Assembly (NCBI GenBank): GCA_964017235.1
Contig: OZ024933.1
Location: 55,906,255-55,970,254, forward strand
Source: Sabellastarte sp. h YS-2021
Taxonomy: Eukaryota > Annelida > Polychaeta > Sabellida > Sabellidae
Reading direction: 5' to 3'
DNA length: 64,000 nt
A program made the position numbers and the translations under genes. Under the pieces are notes generated by a model that ran no database searches, was not told the origin of the DNA, and saw nothing but the letters and a program-made list of their open reading frames with translations. Numbering within the stretch: position 1 is the stretch's first letter; each line of letters opens with the position of its first letter. Below, one piece after another: positions 1-12,096 of this stretch.

Positions 1-808
1 TTCTAAAAGGGAATGCTCAATCTCGACAAATCACCGACGATCCCTTTACGTGCTGGGATTGAAAAGACAAAGGCTTCAATATTAACTTACATTCAAAATT
101 TTCTCACAATAGAGGCATTTTCTCACAACAAAATTCCAAAAAAATTTCTAAGAATTTGTTTTTTTTTAAATTGTGGAAATCAAAAGCAGTGTTGATTCTA
201 GGAATTTCAAAAAGTGGGGGCGATCCCCCACCACTACACAAAATGTGGGGGAGGGGCTAAAAATTCTGGGAGACGACTTTATGATAAGTTTAAACTAATA
301 AAAAATACATTTTCAGTTTATTTAGGCATTTTTAACAGTGGACTTCTATTAATTAGTGGTCAATTTTTATTGTCTTGCCCAATAAAAATAAACTTCAAGG
401 CTAGTGATAGAATTTAAAAAAAATACTGAAAATGGTTATTTACATCAAAGTGGCTCCTGTCATGGCATTATGGTTTTAAGTTTTCATCTGAAGTCATGGC
501 ATCACAAATTCAGTCATTACACCATCAATTCATACAAATATGGTGGAAAACCCCACAGAATACCATGACCTCATGAATAGTAATGAGTAGTCCACAAATT
601 CTTCAAGTAAAATATTGCTAAAAAATCCAATGGAATCGTCAAATATTTTTTACGCATACATGAGCTCTGTAGTCCTTCTAGTATTTGATCTTAAATCAGA
701 AAATATTAAGAATTAAAACCACCACGAAAATCTGTGACCTTATTAATATTAATGAGTTGTCTGAATTTTGATCCAGTAAAATATTTTTCTAGGGAATTCC
801 GACAGATA
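1..808. other. AT-rich DNA, no gene seen
   Basis: This stretch is AT-rich and holds no exon-like block, RNA gene or clear repeat that I can recognise. The two short open frames near 13-417 have no coding character. Confidence 0.5.
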
Positions 809-1121
809 CGTAGTAGCTTTCTACCAGTGAACGCCCGCCTTATATATCTTTATTAGAGGTCAAGGACAAATGCTTCTATTTGCAAACAAATTGGGCGTTC
901 ACTGGTATTTCCGGTTAGCGGTAAACACGGTCGATAATAGAGATATATTGTCAAATTACATCACTTTCAAAGAAATGTTCCCCAGCATATTTAAATCATT
1001 AATTATTTTGAATGTCATTGGATAATTTGGTTGAAGCAGAACATAAACTAAACCTCCAAATATAAGATAAATGCTAAATGTTATCTTAAACACGGGCGTT
1101 TACTGGTAGAAAGCCACTACG
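809..1121. mobile_element. MITE with 29-bp terminal inverted repeats
   Basis: The two ends, 809-837 and 1093-1121, are inverted copies of each other with about two mismatches in 29 bp. The shared core is CTTTCTACCAG followed by a GAACGCCCG-like block. A third, inner copy of the ACGCCC end lies inverted at 893-907. The 313-bp body is AT-rich and codes for nothing. I see no clear target duplication, so the superfamily is open. A non-autonomous DNA transposon is the simplest reading. Confidence 0.7.
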
Positions 1122-2061
1122 CCAATAGGGTCACCACCGGCCTCACTGCCATGGCCTGTTGTGGTAACAATCCAGTCTACTGTAAGTTTCGTTTTTCTTG
1201 CAGCCATTTTTTATATAATCATCCACTTTCAGCTTAATTTTATATTTTTGGGTATAATATGTCCAAATACTGTCTGTACCTCATAATATATTTGAGTTTG
1301 TAAACGATCACGAAACCAACATCGTCTACAGGCATTATTCGAAGAACGTTTCGATGGAAAAATCAAAACCTCGACAAACTCTCGCTCCACGCAGCGTTTC
1401 GATTTCTTTGATCTCTCGTCTTTTCCCTTCGTATATATATCCCGCATTGCCTTGTGCTGAATGCGTTCTTTTACAATCTTGTCCCCGCATACTTCGATGA
1501 AATCCGCGAGCAAAAGCAAATTAATGCGAGATATCGCAGAAAACGCATCCTAGAAGCAACTCTGAAAAGGTAATATGACTAACTCGATGCAATAGATGTG
1601 TTGAAGAAATTGTTAGATAGCCAGACCATATTAGTTGTCAATTTAACAAGAAGGTTTCATTTGTAGGTAAACTGCATTTCCGAATTAACTACTTATTCTA
1701 AGAATAATTTTTATAAGAATATCCCAACATTCTAAGAATAATACCGTCAGTGAATATGAGCTCTGATGCATTAACATACAGCACAAGTCAACTCTTTCGT
1801 ATTTTGCTGATACTTTTAATAAACAGATGCATGAAATCTACAGTATAGTTCTACCCCAGAGCAGGATATCCAGGCAACACCGTAACAGTTTTAATACCAA
1901 AAGGCTGTAAAGACTGGGAATTTTTCAAGTTGATTACAGCCTCAGTTTAATGTTAATTTTTAACACATGCAGGTAAATTTTTTCAGATATGTTATTTTGC
2001 TTCTCATATGAAAACTGAAATGCACATAGATTGCCGTGATGATAGTCAGTACCCAAAAATT
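1122..2061. other. No firm gene; possible coding relic on the minus strand
   Basis: A minus-strand open frame at 1229-1519 (96 codons) is rich in Arg, Lys and Cys. A separate ATG at about 1209 opens a frame beginning MAARKTKLTVDWIVTTTGHG, which runs leftward into the end of the 809-1121 MITE. I recognise neither. They could be scraps of a transposase or of a host exon. The rest of the stretch is AT-rich with nothing recognisable. Confidence 0.3.
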
Positions 2062-2103
2062 GTAACAAATTTTATTGTAATTTAACTTTTTACAAGTTAA
2101 ATA

Positions 2104-2282
2104 CTTACCTTATCCTCACAAGTGCTTGTTTGGTTTTGTGGAGCAAAACGTATCGACCGACAAGAATTTTTTAAGGAATATTCTTGTCACAAGAGGTGAC
2201 CCCTTTGTCTGCGCATGTCCGCGCTTGCGCAGTAGTCGTTGTCGACAGACGATTGTCGAGAGTTCTTCATTGTATTTTTGGT
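2104..2282 (+). repeat. Left inverted terminal repeat of DIRS fossil A
   Basis: Read in reverse complement, it matches 7256-7434 with about one mismatch in roughly 179 bp. It contains a GC-rich palindromic stretch (GTCGTTGTCGACAGACGA) and the edge motif CCTTATCCTCACAAG. Confidence 0.9.
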
Positions 2283-2321
2283 CCCCAGAAAACAAATTAT
2301 GCGGGGAGGTAGGGTGGGTTT

Positions 2322-2432
2322 ATCCTTGTGAGGATAAGGTAAGTATTTAACTTGTAAAAAGTTAAATTACAATAAAATTTGTTACATTTTATTGCGTAAA
2401 ATAGCCTTACCTTATCCTCACAAGTGCTTGAA
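2322..2432. repeat. Internal complementary region of DIRS fossil A
   Basis: The first half is the reverse complement of the left outer edge (2062-2122). The second half is the reverse complement of the right outer edge (7408-7454). In DIRS elements this block lies next to the ITR at the 3' end of the coding strand, which is where it lies here. It is known to serve as the template that restores both ends in the circular intermediate. Confidence 0.85.
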
Positions 2433-5400
2433 TACAACCATAACAGGTGGAGGGTATTTGTTTTGGCCACACTGTTAGATGATTGTCAGACAAGGGGTCA
2501 CCAAATAAAGCACTGATAAGAGGATAAGATAAGCTTCCATACACCACATCTTAGGTTAAAAGTTACTTCTTCATCACAGATGAGTAACTTGCTACCCTCA
2601 ACAAGAGATCCATGATGTGGTCGTCATTGTTGCTGCTGTTGCTGTTGTAGACAATTTTACAACAAATCATATAGCAGAATTAACCATCACCCAGTATTGG
2701 CCGGAGATGTCTGCATGAATCCCCAAACAAGATGTCATCATCTGGCAATGAAAATATCTCCAAGCAGGCAAACTGAACTGCATAAACTGCAGATATGGGG
2801 CCATATGTAAGCCAAGAAAGACATATGTCAGTGACACAAGACTTGTATAACTGGAGAAAACATAAATATGTGAGTCATATGAATAACATGTATAAATACA
2901 CAAAAAATGACTACATGCTGAGGTGAATCCACAAGGCCCAATTTGTTCATGGACTGGTCATGGGATTGCCAAGCTACATCTTCGAGTAGAATGTAGAAAA
3001 GAATTGTGGGTCTTCCAATAACAAGAGTTTGATCTCTGCTCAGGTAAGACCCCACTCTTGGAAAGTAAAAAGGGCAGCCATGGATCTAATACGTGTCTCA
3101 AAGTATAGATTCTGAGAATCAAAGTTAAAGGACTGGCAATCTAATCATGCAGCCAGATTGATCCAGGAAGAGATAGCAGAACTCAAGATATCTCCATCAA
3201 GCCTTCCTTAAAAGATATGAGCAAGATTCTTCCCCTCCTTGAAGTACTTGTACTGTCCTGATAGTAACTAAGTACTGTAAGAGAGCAGAGTGTCACAACA
3301 TCAGTCCAACATCAGCTCAAAGAAGGGTTTGTGAGCTGGAATGACCACAGGTTTGAGCCATCTGGGCCATCAGAAGCCAACTGATTCTTGCTAAAAGGCA
3401 GGAGAAGGAGACTTTCCCTTTTCTCCAAGCAGTAGTCCTGTCCAAGAAGGATCTAAGTGCTGTAAGAGGACAACGAATCATGTGTCCAGGCAATTTGAAT
3501 TCAGGAATGATCTAGAGCTGAAGTGACCACTGGAGGCAATCTAGACCAACCGAGGCTAATTGGTCCTTGTTGAAAAGGTAGGTAGGAGGGAGAACTGTAA
3601 ACTCCTTCCTATGAGGCTTGTGTCTGAAGGAGCCAAAGTCCCAGAATACACTTCCAATGGCATTGCAACAGTCTTGCAAGTCAAACTTTTTTAGACTGAC
3701 CTCCTTTTAAAGGTTAACAAGAAGCCTTTTGTGAAAACCAACAGAAGCAAAGGCAAATCCCTTGATGCTGTACCTCTGTTAGCAGTGGGCTTCTCTCTAT
3801 AACACTTGCAATAGGCCTATAAAGATGCAGGCTTTGGTTCAGCTCCTGCACAAAAAATGTAAATGATCAGCTATGGCTGCTGCAAAGCCAACAATAGTGA
3901 CAGGTTTCAGATTTTTTGCAAGTAAATGGATCAAAAAATCTGGTACATTTGAGACCGTAGGCTCTGAGATGGCCACCTTATTCTGTGGGTACCAGAGCTC
4001 AAAATGGCCCATCATGACTCATACATTCCAAGATGAGGGTCCTTGAGATGCCCTAAATCTCTCTATCCCTAGCCCAGAGAATGATATAAGAGATTCTGAG
4101 TGGTGTTAAGGTACCAAGCATGAAGGTGCCAATGCAACAGATTCAGATGGTATTTCTGATTGAATGGCTGTTTTTGAGACCAGTGAAGTAGCTGTAATGG
4201 AGGTATGGTTGAATGAGTCACCAGACCCCAAAGCCAATGCATCATGGGCCACCAAGGGGCCACTACAATCATTTTGCACCTGGTGTTCACTTGTTCAATG
4301 ACTTTTAGGAATAAGTGGTATAGGACAAAAGGCCTAGCAGTCCAGAACCTCCAACAAGATGTTTAATTCATCTATGTTCAGAGAATTTGCATCCGGGACT
4401 AGCAACATAGAATGGAAGTTTGTGACTCATATTGGTGGCAAACATCTCTACCATTGGTATTTGACAAACTATGTAAGTCAAATAGAATATTAAAGATGAA
4501 GCCTCTCCTATCTGTAATATTTCGTTCTTTGTGGAGAGGCTGTCATGACATCTAGGCAACCCTGAATATATCTGGCTCATATGAGAATATTTCAAGGATT
4601 GCAGTAGGCCAAGATGCAGCATACCTGCATAAAACACCTATTGTTGATTTGTGCCAAACTTGCACGTTGTCTAGAACCATAAAGGGAGTAAGAACCATTC
4701 TGTACATATTACTTTTGTCCCTTCTGTAGAGATCATTGAGTATGACATTTAAGTAACCCCAGAATATTTCTGTCTCTTAAGAGTATATTTCAAGGATTGT
4801 AGTAGGCCAGGATGCGCCAAACCTTTATCCCTTCTGGAGATATGTTGAGTATGACCTTTAAGCAACCAAGAATATGTCTGTTATGAGTATATTTTCAAGG
4901 ATTGCAGTAGGCCAAGCTGCGCCAAACTAGGAGGTATACGCTCCCCCCCCTGTTTGTTCAGATAACCGAACACAGTGGTGTTGTCTGATGCTATCAGAAT
5001 TCTTTTGTGTGGAATTTGTCTTGAAGGCTTTTAAGGGCTGAACACACTGCCTTCAGCCATGAAATTGAAATGTAATATATACATTTTAACTGTCCAAAGC
5101 CACTAACTGTGATGCTTATAGATGGGATCATCAACCCTGGTTTAATGCATCTACGAAAATAAGGGAATTGTGCACCCGTGTATAGAAAAGGCATCCTATT
5201 TCCCATTTTTTGGCATTTTCCACCAGTGAATATGCTTTTGCAGAAGGATTTGAAACAGGAATTCTCACAACTAGTGACTGGAGATATTGCCAGTTGTAGT
5301 AGATACCAGTGAAAGGCACACCTACATAACTGACCCATTGGTACATTCTTTTCCAAAGATGCTCGTACCCCTACCTGGGATATAAGCAACCTTGGGGTCA

Positions 5401-5465
5401 TTTGTGATGAGATCTCCATTTCCTGAAAAGATTTCTCAAGTTTCTAAAATTTATTTGTGTTAGAA

Positions 5466-5912
5466 AGACATTTCCTTGTACCAATATGCAGTGGTAACCT
5501 AGGAAATCGATATCACGAAGTCCAGTTGATGAATAATTGGAGGAGTTCTTTGGTTTGAACCCAATACTGGTGTCTTTTAGGTACACTAAACAACCAGTAG
5601 TCTAGGTATATGGTGAAAGAAATTTCCTGATATCAAAATGCAGTGGTAACCTAGGAAATCGATATCACGAAGCCCAGTTAATGAATAATTGGAGGAGTTC
5701 TTTGGTTTGAACCCAATACTGGTGTCTTTTACGTACACTAAACAACCAGTAGTGTAGGTATATGGTGAAAGAAATTTCCTGGTACCAAAATGCAGTGGTA
5801 ACCTAGGAAATCGATATTACGAAGCCAGTTGTTGAATAATTGGATGAGTTCTTTGATTTGAACCCAATACTGGTGTCTTCTACGTACACTTAACAACCAG
5901 TGGTCCAGGTAT
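5466..5912. repeat. 152-bp tandem triplication inside DIRS fossil A
   Basis: Three copies of a 152-bp unit sit head to tail. The marker CAGTGGTAACCTAGGAAATC begins at 5489, 5641 and 5793. The unit falls in the part corresponding to reverse transcriptase and arose by local duplication within the fossil or its parent. Confidence 0.85.
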
Positions 5913-7255
5913 AAGGTAAACCCCTATTCCGTGAGACTGAAGAATGAGATTTGCCTCTTTATTACTCGCACGATACTGTAGAGGGGTCGCTAACCCGAAT
6001 TTCATAATGCTTTGAACTGATAGGTTTGACCGTGTACATTAAACTGAAGTAGATGTTGAACATCTTGGTGAGTCGGTACATAGAAGAACGCATCTCTTGT
6101 AACCGAATTTCTAACAATTTCTGCTGTCTCCAGCTTAAATGAAGGGACAAGCAAGTATTTATTGTTATAGTAAACGAACTTCACTCGTGGGCCGTGACCG
6201 TTGAAGACGTAGTTAGATCAATTCAGGACACTGAAATGTATCAGAGGTAGTCATTAGCAGAGTTTCTATATAGGAAATAAAACTGCCATAGAAACCTGGA
6301 GTTCTGCAATTCTTGAGTGGATAACTTGCTTTCTTTTGAAGCATTTCCAGCAATATTTCAGCGGTATTTACTGTAGCCATGTTTTCCTGTCTGACGTCAT
6401 CGCTTTGCATTGTGGGTAGTACAGGTATTGGTGAATTCGATTGGGGAGTAATTCGACAATCCCAACAGAAGATTCGCACAACTCTGGCATGGCAGTGAAA
6501 GTCTCCCATCACTGCCAGAACACTGCAAGAAGAGCCTCCATGGTGATTTGCATTAATGTAGCCGCGTTCTTCTGTATCCATCTCTCCTGGTGAACTAGGA
6601 AGAGTGATACGATGAAATTTTGTAGTTAGTAAAGGTTGGAAGCAAGGACTTCAACACCATATCTCATCTAGCCATTTATTAGGCATTGATTGATCTTCGT
6701 TGAGTTTGCAGAAGAATTAACTCAAAAGTCACAGTATTTCTTCCATTGGAGACATGGTCATAGGAAGGTTCAATTCTTCAACAGGGCTGAAAAGACCAGC
6801 AGTGCACATACTGCCACAAAAATAATAACTGCAAGGATCAGTAGATACGCTTCTGTAGTCGTTCTTTTGGAGGGAGACCTGTTACTGTACCAGAGTGGCG
6901 CTCCACCCACAGTAAAGAATCTACGACCTCCGCTGCCAAGACAACTGCATTCTTTCTTCTTGGTTTTCCACTGAAAACTTCTCTGCATCCCTTTCATCGA
7001 CAAGGAGGTAGTTCCAGTCGAATAATGGGCGAGTACGGCGGAAGATATACACGTCTTCCACTGAAGACTTTACAGCAACATCTTCTTGCACATCTTATTC
7101 TGACCCTTTTCAGGACAAGGGAGGCAGAATTAGTGGTAGTACCAGTCGAATAATGGACAACTACAGGTAGGTGCACGCTTGCACGCTTCAAAACTTCATA
7201 GATCTTCATCCGTGAATGGACGATAATAAGGAAAAGTACGTGTTGCTCCCATATC

Positions 7256-7434
7256 GACCAAAAATATAATGAAGAACTCTCGACAATCGTCTGTCGACAA
7301 CGACTACTGCGCAAGCGCGGACATGCGCAGACAAAGGGGTCACCTCTTGTGACAAGAATATTCCTTAAAAAATTCTTGTCGGTCGATACGTTTTGCTCCA
7401 CAAAACCAAACAAGCACTTGTGAGGATAAGGTAA
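7256..7434 (-). repeat. Right inverted terminal repeat of DIRS fossil A
   Basis: Inverted partner of 2104-2282. It continues into the right edge GGTAAGGCTATTTTACGCAA, which ends near 7454. Confidence 0.9.
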
Positions 7435-7454
7435 GGCTATTTTACGCAATAAAA

Positions 7455-8610
7455 ACTTCAGTTTTGCCACAAAGAATTCTTGAAGAAATGAAATGAATTA
7501 TTGAAGAAATGATCCTCATGATAATTAGGTGTGTGAATTTCATATGTTGTATATTATTTTTGTGATCATATTAAGAAACAGTCGCTTTTAGTTGGAAAAC
7601 CAAAGTAAAATGAAATCTGATCAACATTAATGTAAAATTAATTTTACTTATAGATTTTTAAAAAATAATTGTCTGTAAAGGCGACGATAAAATAATAACA
7701 AAAGGAATCACATATTGAAAACTATGGCCTTAAAAGTTGTCAGAACAGTAACAAAGCCGAGTGTTCACGCATAAGATATTTTTTGATACAAATGGTCCCT
7801 TGTATATTAAAACAACACAAACAATGTACTTAAATATACAAACATCTTAAAGTGAAAAACACAATAATTATTACATCAACAACTGGTCAATTGATAAACC
7901 TGACAAACATCAAGAAATATGATTCTTCTGTTGTATGCATCAATAACATGTTTACCACATAATATCACAGACTTCATTCTTCTGTAATATATAAATGTAT
8001 TGAAAATAGAATAACAAATTACAACACTAATGCTGATCATAATGAAATATACAGTAAAAGCAGAAATTTTCACTGTTCATTAATTTTAACTGTTTTAGCT
8101 AATGAGCCTGTATAGTGAAACATATTTCCTAGTGTAATATTAAATCTGGATTGATCTCTCAAGTAGAAAGTGGACATTGGTGAAAATTAATTCCAGGGAA
8201 TTTATTTTTTTTTAAAAATAGAGTTAGTGAAACTTCCTTCTAGCTGTAATTTCTACTTTACAGTATATTCTCTTAATGAAAAAACTCTGCATAACATAAA
8301 CCTGCGTATACCCTAAGGTTGAGAGGCCAATACCAAATATACACTGTCATAAAAAGTACTCAAGCATTTAGTAATTTGACAACATTTCTTTGGAAAATTT
8401 GAATTATTCTAAAATAAGAATGTTTTATATTTAAACGCAAATTTACATCATTTCGTACGTGCCAAGTTTCTGTACTTTTTACCTCTTATATTCCATCGAA
8501 AGCAGAAGTTAATCTCAGCTCTCATTCGCATACACATTAAATTTCATGTTTTATGGGAAACTTTCTGATTTATGTGAGTAATAATGGAAGAAAATAACTG
8601 ATTACGCTCC
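7455..8610. other. AT-rich DNA between two DIRS elements, no gene seen
   Basis: About 1.15 kb of AT-rich sequence. I see no exon, RNA gene or clear repeat in it. Confidence 0.5.
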
Positions 8611-8826
8611 AAAATTGCAAATTTAATAGGTAAATTAAATTTTTATAAGTTAATACCCTATCCAATGGACAATAGCTTATCCGGTCGGCGCAGACCGGCC
8701 CGCCAAACGTCAGAAAAAGACGTCCTGTGTCTCCACCGGCCAGACCGGTCCAATGCTGTGCACTCGCCAGGTGGCGTGTGGTACTTCCTTCCTGTCTAGA
8801 CAGCATGACGTCATAGCATCTTTTTT
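8611..8826 (+). repeat. Left inverted terminal repeat of DIRS B
   Basis: The outer edge AAAATTGCAAATTTAATAGG leads into the shared repeat TATCCAATGGACAATAGCTT and a GC-rich stretch of ACCGGCC motifs, ending at GACGTCATAGCATC. It pairs with 14694-14884. The left outer edge is longer than the right one, as is usual in DIRS. Confidence 0.9.
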
Positions 8827-8894
8827 GTTGTCTAAACCATTAGACCCCTAGTAAGCTGATAGCGGGGTCGGTGGGAGGGTCTTGTGTGTCCATT

Positions 8895-8988
8895 GGATAG
8901 GGTATTAACTTATAAAAATTTAATTTACCTATTAAATTTGCAATTTTATTGCGTTAATACATCCTATCCAATGGACAATAGCTGAATA
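8895..8988. repeat. Internal complementary region of DIRS B
   Basis: Positions 8898-8947 are the reverse complement of the left outer edge. Positions 8941-8985 are the reverse complement of the right outer edge (TGTATTAACGCAATAAAA). The block sits just inside the left ITR, at the 3' end of the coding strand, as in DIRS-1. Confidence 0.88.
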
Positions 8989-9481
8989 ACTACCGCTTGG
9001 TAGGCGGGTAAGTTACTAGGGACTTGTGTGAACTCATGATAGAGATAATGAAAAACTCCGTCTTGAAGCCTGGGTAGACCTTGCAGTCAAAAAACCCCTA
9101 AGGCTCTGGTCGAATATCATCATCCGGTTAACCGGACTGGAACCGTCAGAGTCGACCTTGCCCCCCCCCCTTTTTTTAACAGACCTGCTCTGAGGTAGGG
9201 GAAGAGAGGGATGAGTTCAGTCCCATAGAAGTAAGACTCCCAGAGGAAGTACCTGAGAAGATTATTTTTTTTTTTTATACTTCTTAACTAAAAGTGCAAT
9301 ATATACAGATATGTGTCACTCCCCTCTAAGTATCAGTCCGTTGCTGGATCTGCTGAGCAGCCACGACCGGACCGAGATGGTAGAGCTCTGAATCAGCCCA
9401 GGCCACATCCTTCAGATAGAATTGGGTGAAGGTGTTGTGAGATTTCCAGTGGCAGGCTGATAAAATCTGCTCCAAGGAGAC

Positions 9482-10360
9482 TCAGGATTGGAAAGCCTTG
9501 GAAGCAGCGAAGGCCCTGACATCATGGGCTTTGACTTGATGTAGGGTGTGGGCCTGGTGATCAGAGAGCTCATAGCACAAGATCACAGTCTGTTTGATCC
9601 AAGAGGAGATAGTGGCAGGTGAAATGTCTTTGTCGAAACCTTTCTTGAAGGAGACAAAAACCAGTTGCTTGTCCTGCCTTATGTCTGAAGTTCTGTCCAG
9701 ATAGTAGCGCAAGGCCCTGATCGGACAAAGGGATCTATCAGACTTGAGGGATCTATCCAGAGTAGGTACCAGGGCTGGTATGACCACTGGGGCTACACTT
9801 CCCGGGCCCTCCTTGGCCAGCTGGTTCTTGGAAAGAAAGCTGGGGGATGGAAATAGAGACACCTTGGACCAGTCAGACTGGTGTCGGATGTTCTTATGTT
9901 GCCATGCATGAATCTCACTTCTTCTTTTACCCGAGCCCAAGGCTAACAGGAATACAGTTTTGAAGGTCAAATGCTTCAGTGATGCCTCTTTCAGAGGTTC
10001 AAAAGGAGCCTTTGTCAGCTGGTGTAATACCAGGGAGAGGTTCCAGGAGGGTATTCCCCTGCGCCCTTTGGGTCTATCTCTGTGGAAACTTTCCAAGAGG
10101 CGAGTGAGATTATCATCTTTACTGATATTGACTGTTGTGTCACCTAGCTTATCAGCAATGGCAGACCTGTATCCATCGATGGTACTGGGCTGAAGCTTCT
10201 TGTCCTCAAAGAGGTACATAAGGAAGTCAGCGACCGACTTTATAGGTGGTGACCCGAAGTCCACCTGATTAGAGACACACCACTTCTTAAAAATGGTCCA
10301 CTTTGCCTCATAGACTGATCTGGTTGATCTTCTTTGAGGAGCCTCAATTCTTGCTGCCAC
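9482..10360 (-). CDS. DIRS B tyrosine recombinase region
   Basis: The product belongs to the tyrosine recombinases of DIRS elements, which join the circular DNA intermediate to the genome. Visible features are an N-terminal SAM-like core-binding part (SVADFLMYLFEDKKLQPSTI, GYRSAI), the first catalytic-arginine region (LGSGKRRSEI) and the second box (HDVRAFAAS). It overlaps the end of the RT frame by about 120 bp in another frame, an overlap the family is known for. It is part of a fossil element. The family call is firm. Confidence 0.9.
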   Translation of the reverse strand: MAARIEAPQRRSTRSVYEAKWTIFKKWCVSNQVDFGSPPIKSVADFLMYLFEDKKLQPSTIDGYRSAIADKLGDTTVNISKDDNLTRLLESFHRDRPKGRRGIPSWNLSLVLHQLTKAPFEPLKEASLKHLTFKTVFLLALGSGKRRSEIHAWQHKNIRHQSDWSKVSLFPSPSFLSKNQLAKEGPGSVAPVVIPALVPTLDRSLKSDRSLCPIRALRYYLDRTSDIRQDKQLVFVSFKKGFDKDISPATISSWIKQTVILCYELSDHQAHTLHQVKAHDVRAFAASKAFQS

Positions 10361-12096
10361 TGCCTCAGAGAAGCCCTGCTCCTTGATCTTTGTGGCTCTA
10401 GGAGCCAGGCATGGAGATTTAGGTTGGTCAGATTTCTGTGAGGGATCTGATTGAATGGTTGTGTTAGCAGATTAGGCAGGATGGGCAGGCTGAGAGGGAC
10501 CTGGCTGGACATGTTCACCAAGTCCCAAAACCAAGGCATGTTGGGCCACCCCGGGGCAATCAGAACGAGTCTCTTGCACGGGGAGTCCAGAAGCTTCTCC
10601 ACCACTTTGCCCAATATGGCTGTCGGTGGAAAAGCGTATGCATCCAGGTCCTCCCAAGGCAGAGTGAGTGCATCTACTGCTACTGCCAGGGAGTCCGGTA
10701 CTGGAGAGACAAACTGAGGTAATTTGTGATTGAACCTCGTGGCAAACAGGTCTATTTGAGGCCGGTGCCACCGGATGCATATCTGTTGGAAGACTTCCGG
10801 AAGGAGGGACCACTCTGTCTGGATGGTTTGACCCAGCCTGGACAGTTTGTCGGCTATCACATTTAAGTGGCCTGGAATGTGTCGAGCTTGGAGAGTTACT
10901 TGTCGCTGGGAACACCAGGTCAAGATTCTCCACAGTAGGGCACACAGTGGGCCCGACCTCATTCCTCCTTCCTTGTTTATGTAAGATACTACTGTAGTAT
11001 TGTCGGTTGCTACTAGAACTATTTTTCCTACACAGAGATCTTGGAACTCTTTCAATGCTAGGAAAACTGCTTTTAGTTCTAGAAGGTTTATGTGCAGTTT
11101 GCTTTCTGGTATCGACCAGGAACCTCTTGTAGTAAACTCGTTTAAGTGAGCGCCCCACCCTTCTTTTGATGCGTCTGTAAAAATTTGCAGAGCATGCCTT
11201 ACTGGGTGTAAAGGTTGGCCTTGAAGAACCTTGTCTTCTTCTAACCACCATCGTAAGTGTGGGTGCAGGGACCTTGGTAGAGGGATAATCTTTTCCAGAG
11301 ATTCTGGTACCCTCCAATTGTTTTTGAGGTGCCACTGTATAGGTCTCATGTGTAGTCGGCCGAGGTGAACCTGTTTTTCTGTGGCTGTAAGAAGGCCTAT
11401 CAAGGACATGAACTGTCGGACCGGACAGGTCGGTAGTGATAGAAGTGCCTGTATCTTGTCCTGAAGGCTTTGCCACCGGTCCGGGGTCAGTCTCACCCGG
11501 CCGGACCTGAGGTCGAACTGGTAACCGACGAAGTCGAATACTTGTTTGGGTTCCAGTTCTGATTTCTCTAGATTCACTAGCCAACCGAGGTTCTGGCACA
11601 TCTGGACCAGAATTTGGGTATGTTGGAGACAAAGGTGTTGAGATCTGGCTCTCACCAACCAGTCGTCTAGGTACTGGTGGATTCTTATACCCTTGTGTAT
11701 GGCCATCAGTTTCACCTCTTTGGCTAATACAGTGAACTCCATGGGCGCTGTGGACAGACCGAAAGGCAATGCTTTGAACTGGTAAGTCCGGCCCTGGACA
11801 CGAAAACGTAGATATTTTCTGGATTGTTCCTGTATCGGTATGTGAAAGTAGGCATCTTTGAAGTCTACTGAGGTGACCCACTCTCCTTGCTGGAGAGATG
11901 TTCTGATGGTTTCCGGTGTCTCCATTTTGAACTTTTCCACTTTGAGGAAAACGTTTAAGTTGCTTAGGTCCAGTATTGGCCTCCATTTGTTGTTGGGTTT
12001 TGGGACTAAGAATAGTCGGTTGAAGAATCCTAGTGATCTTGGATTTTGAACCCTTTCTACCGCTTTTTTGTCTATAAGCTGATGTAATGCCTCCAA
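10240..12096 (-). CDS. DIRS B reverse transcriptase and RNase H region
   Basis: The product is the RT/RNase H of a DIRS element. Visible motifs, in order, are FFNRLFLVPKPNNKWRPILD, DFKDAYFHIPI, the palm motif YLDDWLV, then the RNase H blocks IFTDASKEGWGAHL and ATDNTTVVSYI. The C-terminal part contains IDLFATRFNHKLPQF and APGWPNMPWFWDL, conserved in DIRS and also recognisable as scraps in fossil A. A Cys-rich stretch on the same strand at 12225-12512 lies just upstream and resembles the zinc-binding lead-in seen in related elements. Confidence 0.95.
   Translation of the reverse strand: MEALHQLIDKKAVERVQNPRSLGFFNRLFLVPKPNNKWRPILDLSNLNVFLKVEKFKMETPETIRTSLQQGEWVTSVDFKDAYFHIPIQEQSRKYLRFRVQGRTYQFKALPFGLSTAPMEFTVLAKEVKLMAIHKGIRIHQYLDDWLVRARSQHLCLQHTQILVQMCQNLGWLVNLEKSELEPKQVFDFVGYQFDLRSGRVRLTPDRWQSLQDKIQALLSLPTCPVRQFMSLIGLLTATEKQVHLGRLHMRPIQWHLKNNWRVPESLEKIIPLPRSLHPHLRWWLEEDKVLQGQPLHPVRHALQIFTDASKEGWGAHLNEFTTRGSWSIPESKLHINLLELKAVFLALKEFQDLCVGKIVLVATDNTTVVSYINKEGGMRSGPLCALLWRILTWCSQRQVTLQARHIPGHLNVIADKLSRLGQTIQTEWSLLPEVFQQICIRWHRPQIDLFATRFNHKLPQFVSPVPDSLAVAVDALTLPWEDLDAYAFPPTAILGKVVEKLLDSPCKRLVLIAPGWPNMPWFWDLVNMSSQVPLSLPILPNLLTQPFNQIPHRNLTNLNLHAWLLEPQRSRSRASLRQWQQELRLLKEDQPDQSMRQSGPFLRSGVSLIRWTSGHHL

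Larger units (their letters stand above)
2062..7454 (-). mobile_element. DIRS-type retroelement fossil A, interior decayed
   Basis: This is a tyrosine-recombinase (DIRS) retroelement relic of about 5.4 kb, with coding sense on the minus strand. Inverted terminal repeats lie at 2104-2282 and 7256-7434. An internal complementary region at 2322-2432 is built from the inverted outer edges of both ends, the hallmark of DIRS. Minus-strand scraps match the RT/RNase H of the neighbouring element at 8611-14884 (for example near 4070-4290, 4368-4450, 5400-5590 and 5960-6180). Recombinase-like scraps occur near 3060-3600. The interior is broken many times over and is a fossil. The terminal repeats nevertheless differ at only about one position. 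Confidence 0.85.

Noticed and set aside
10472-11986. 504-codon minus-strand frame inside the DIRS RT region
   Set aside because: It is a shifted-frame shadow of the RT/RNase H frame, with no matching motifs.
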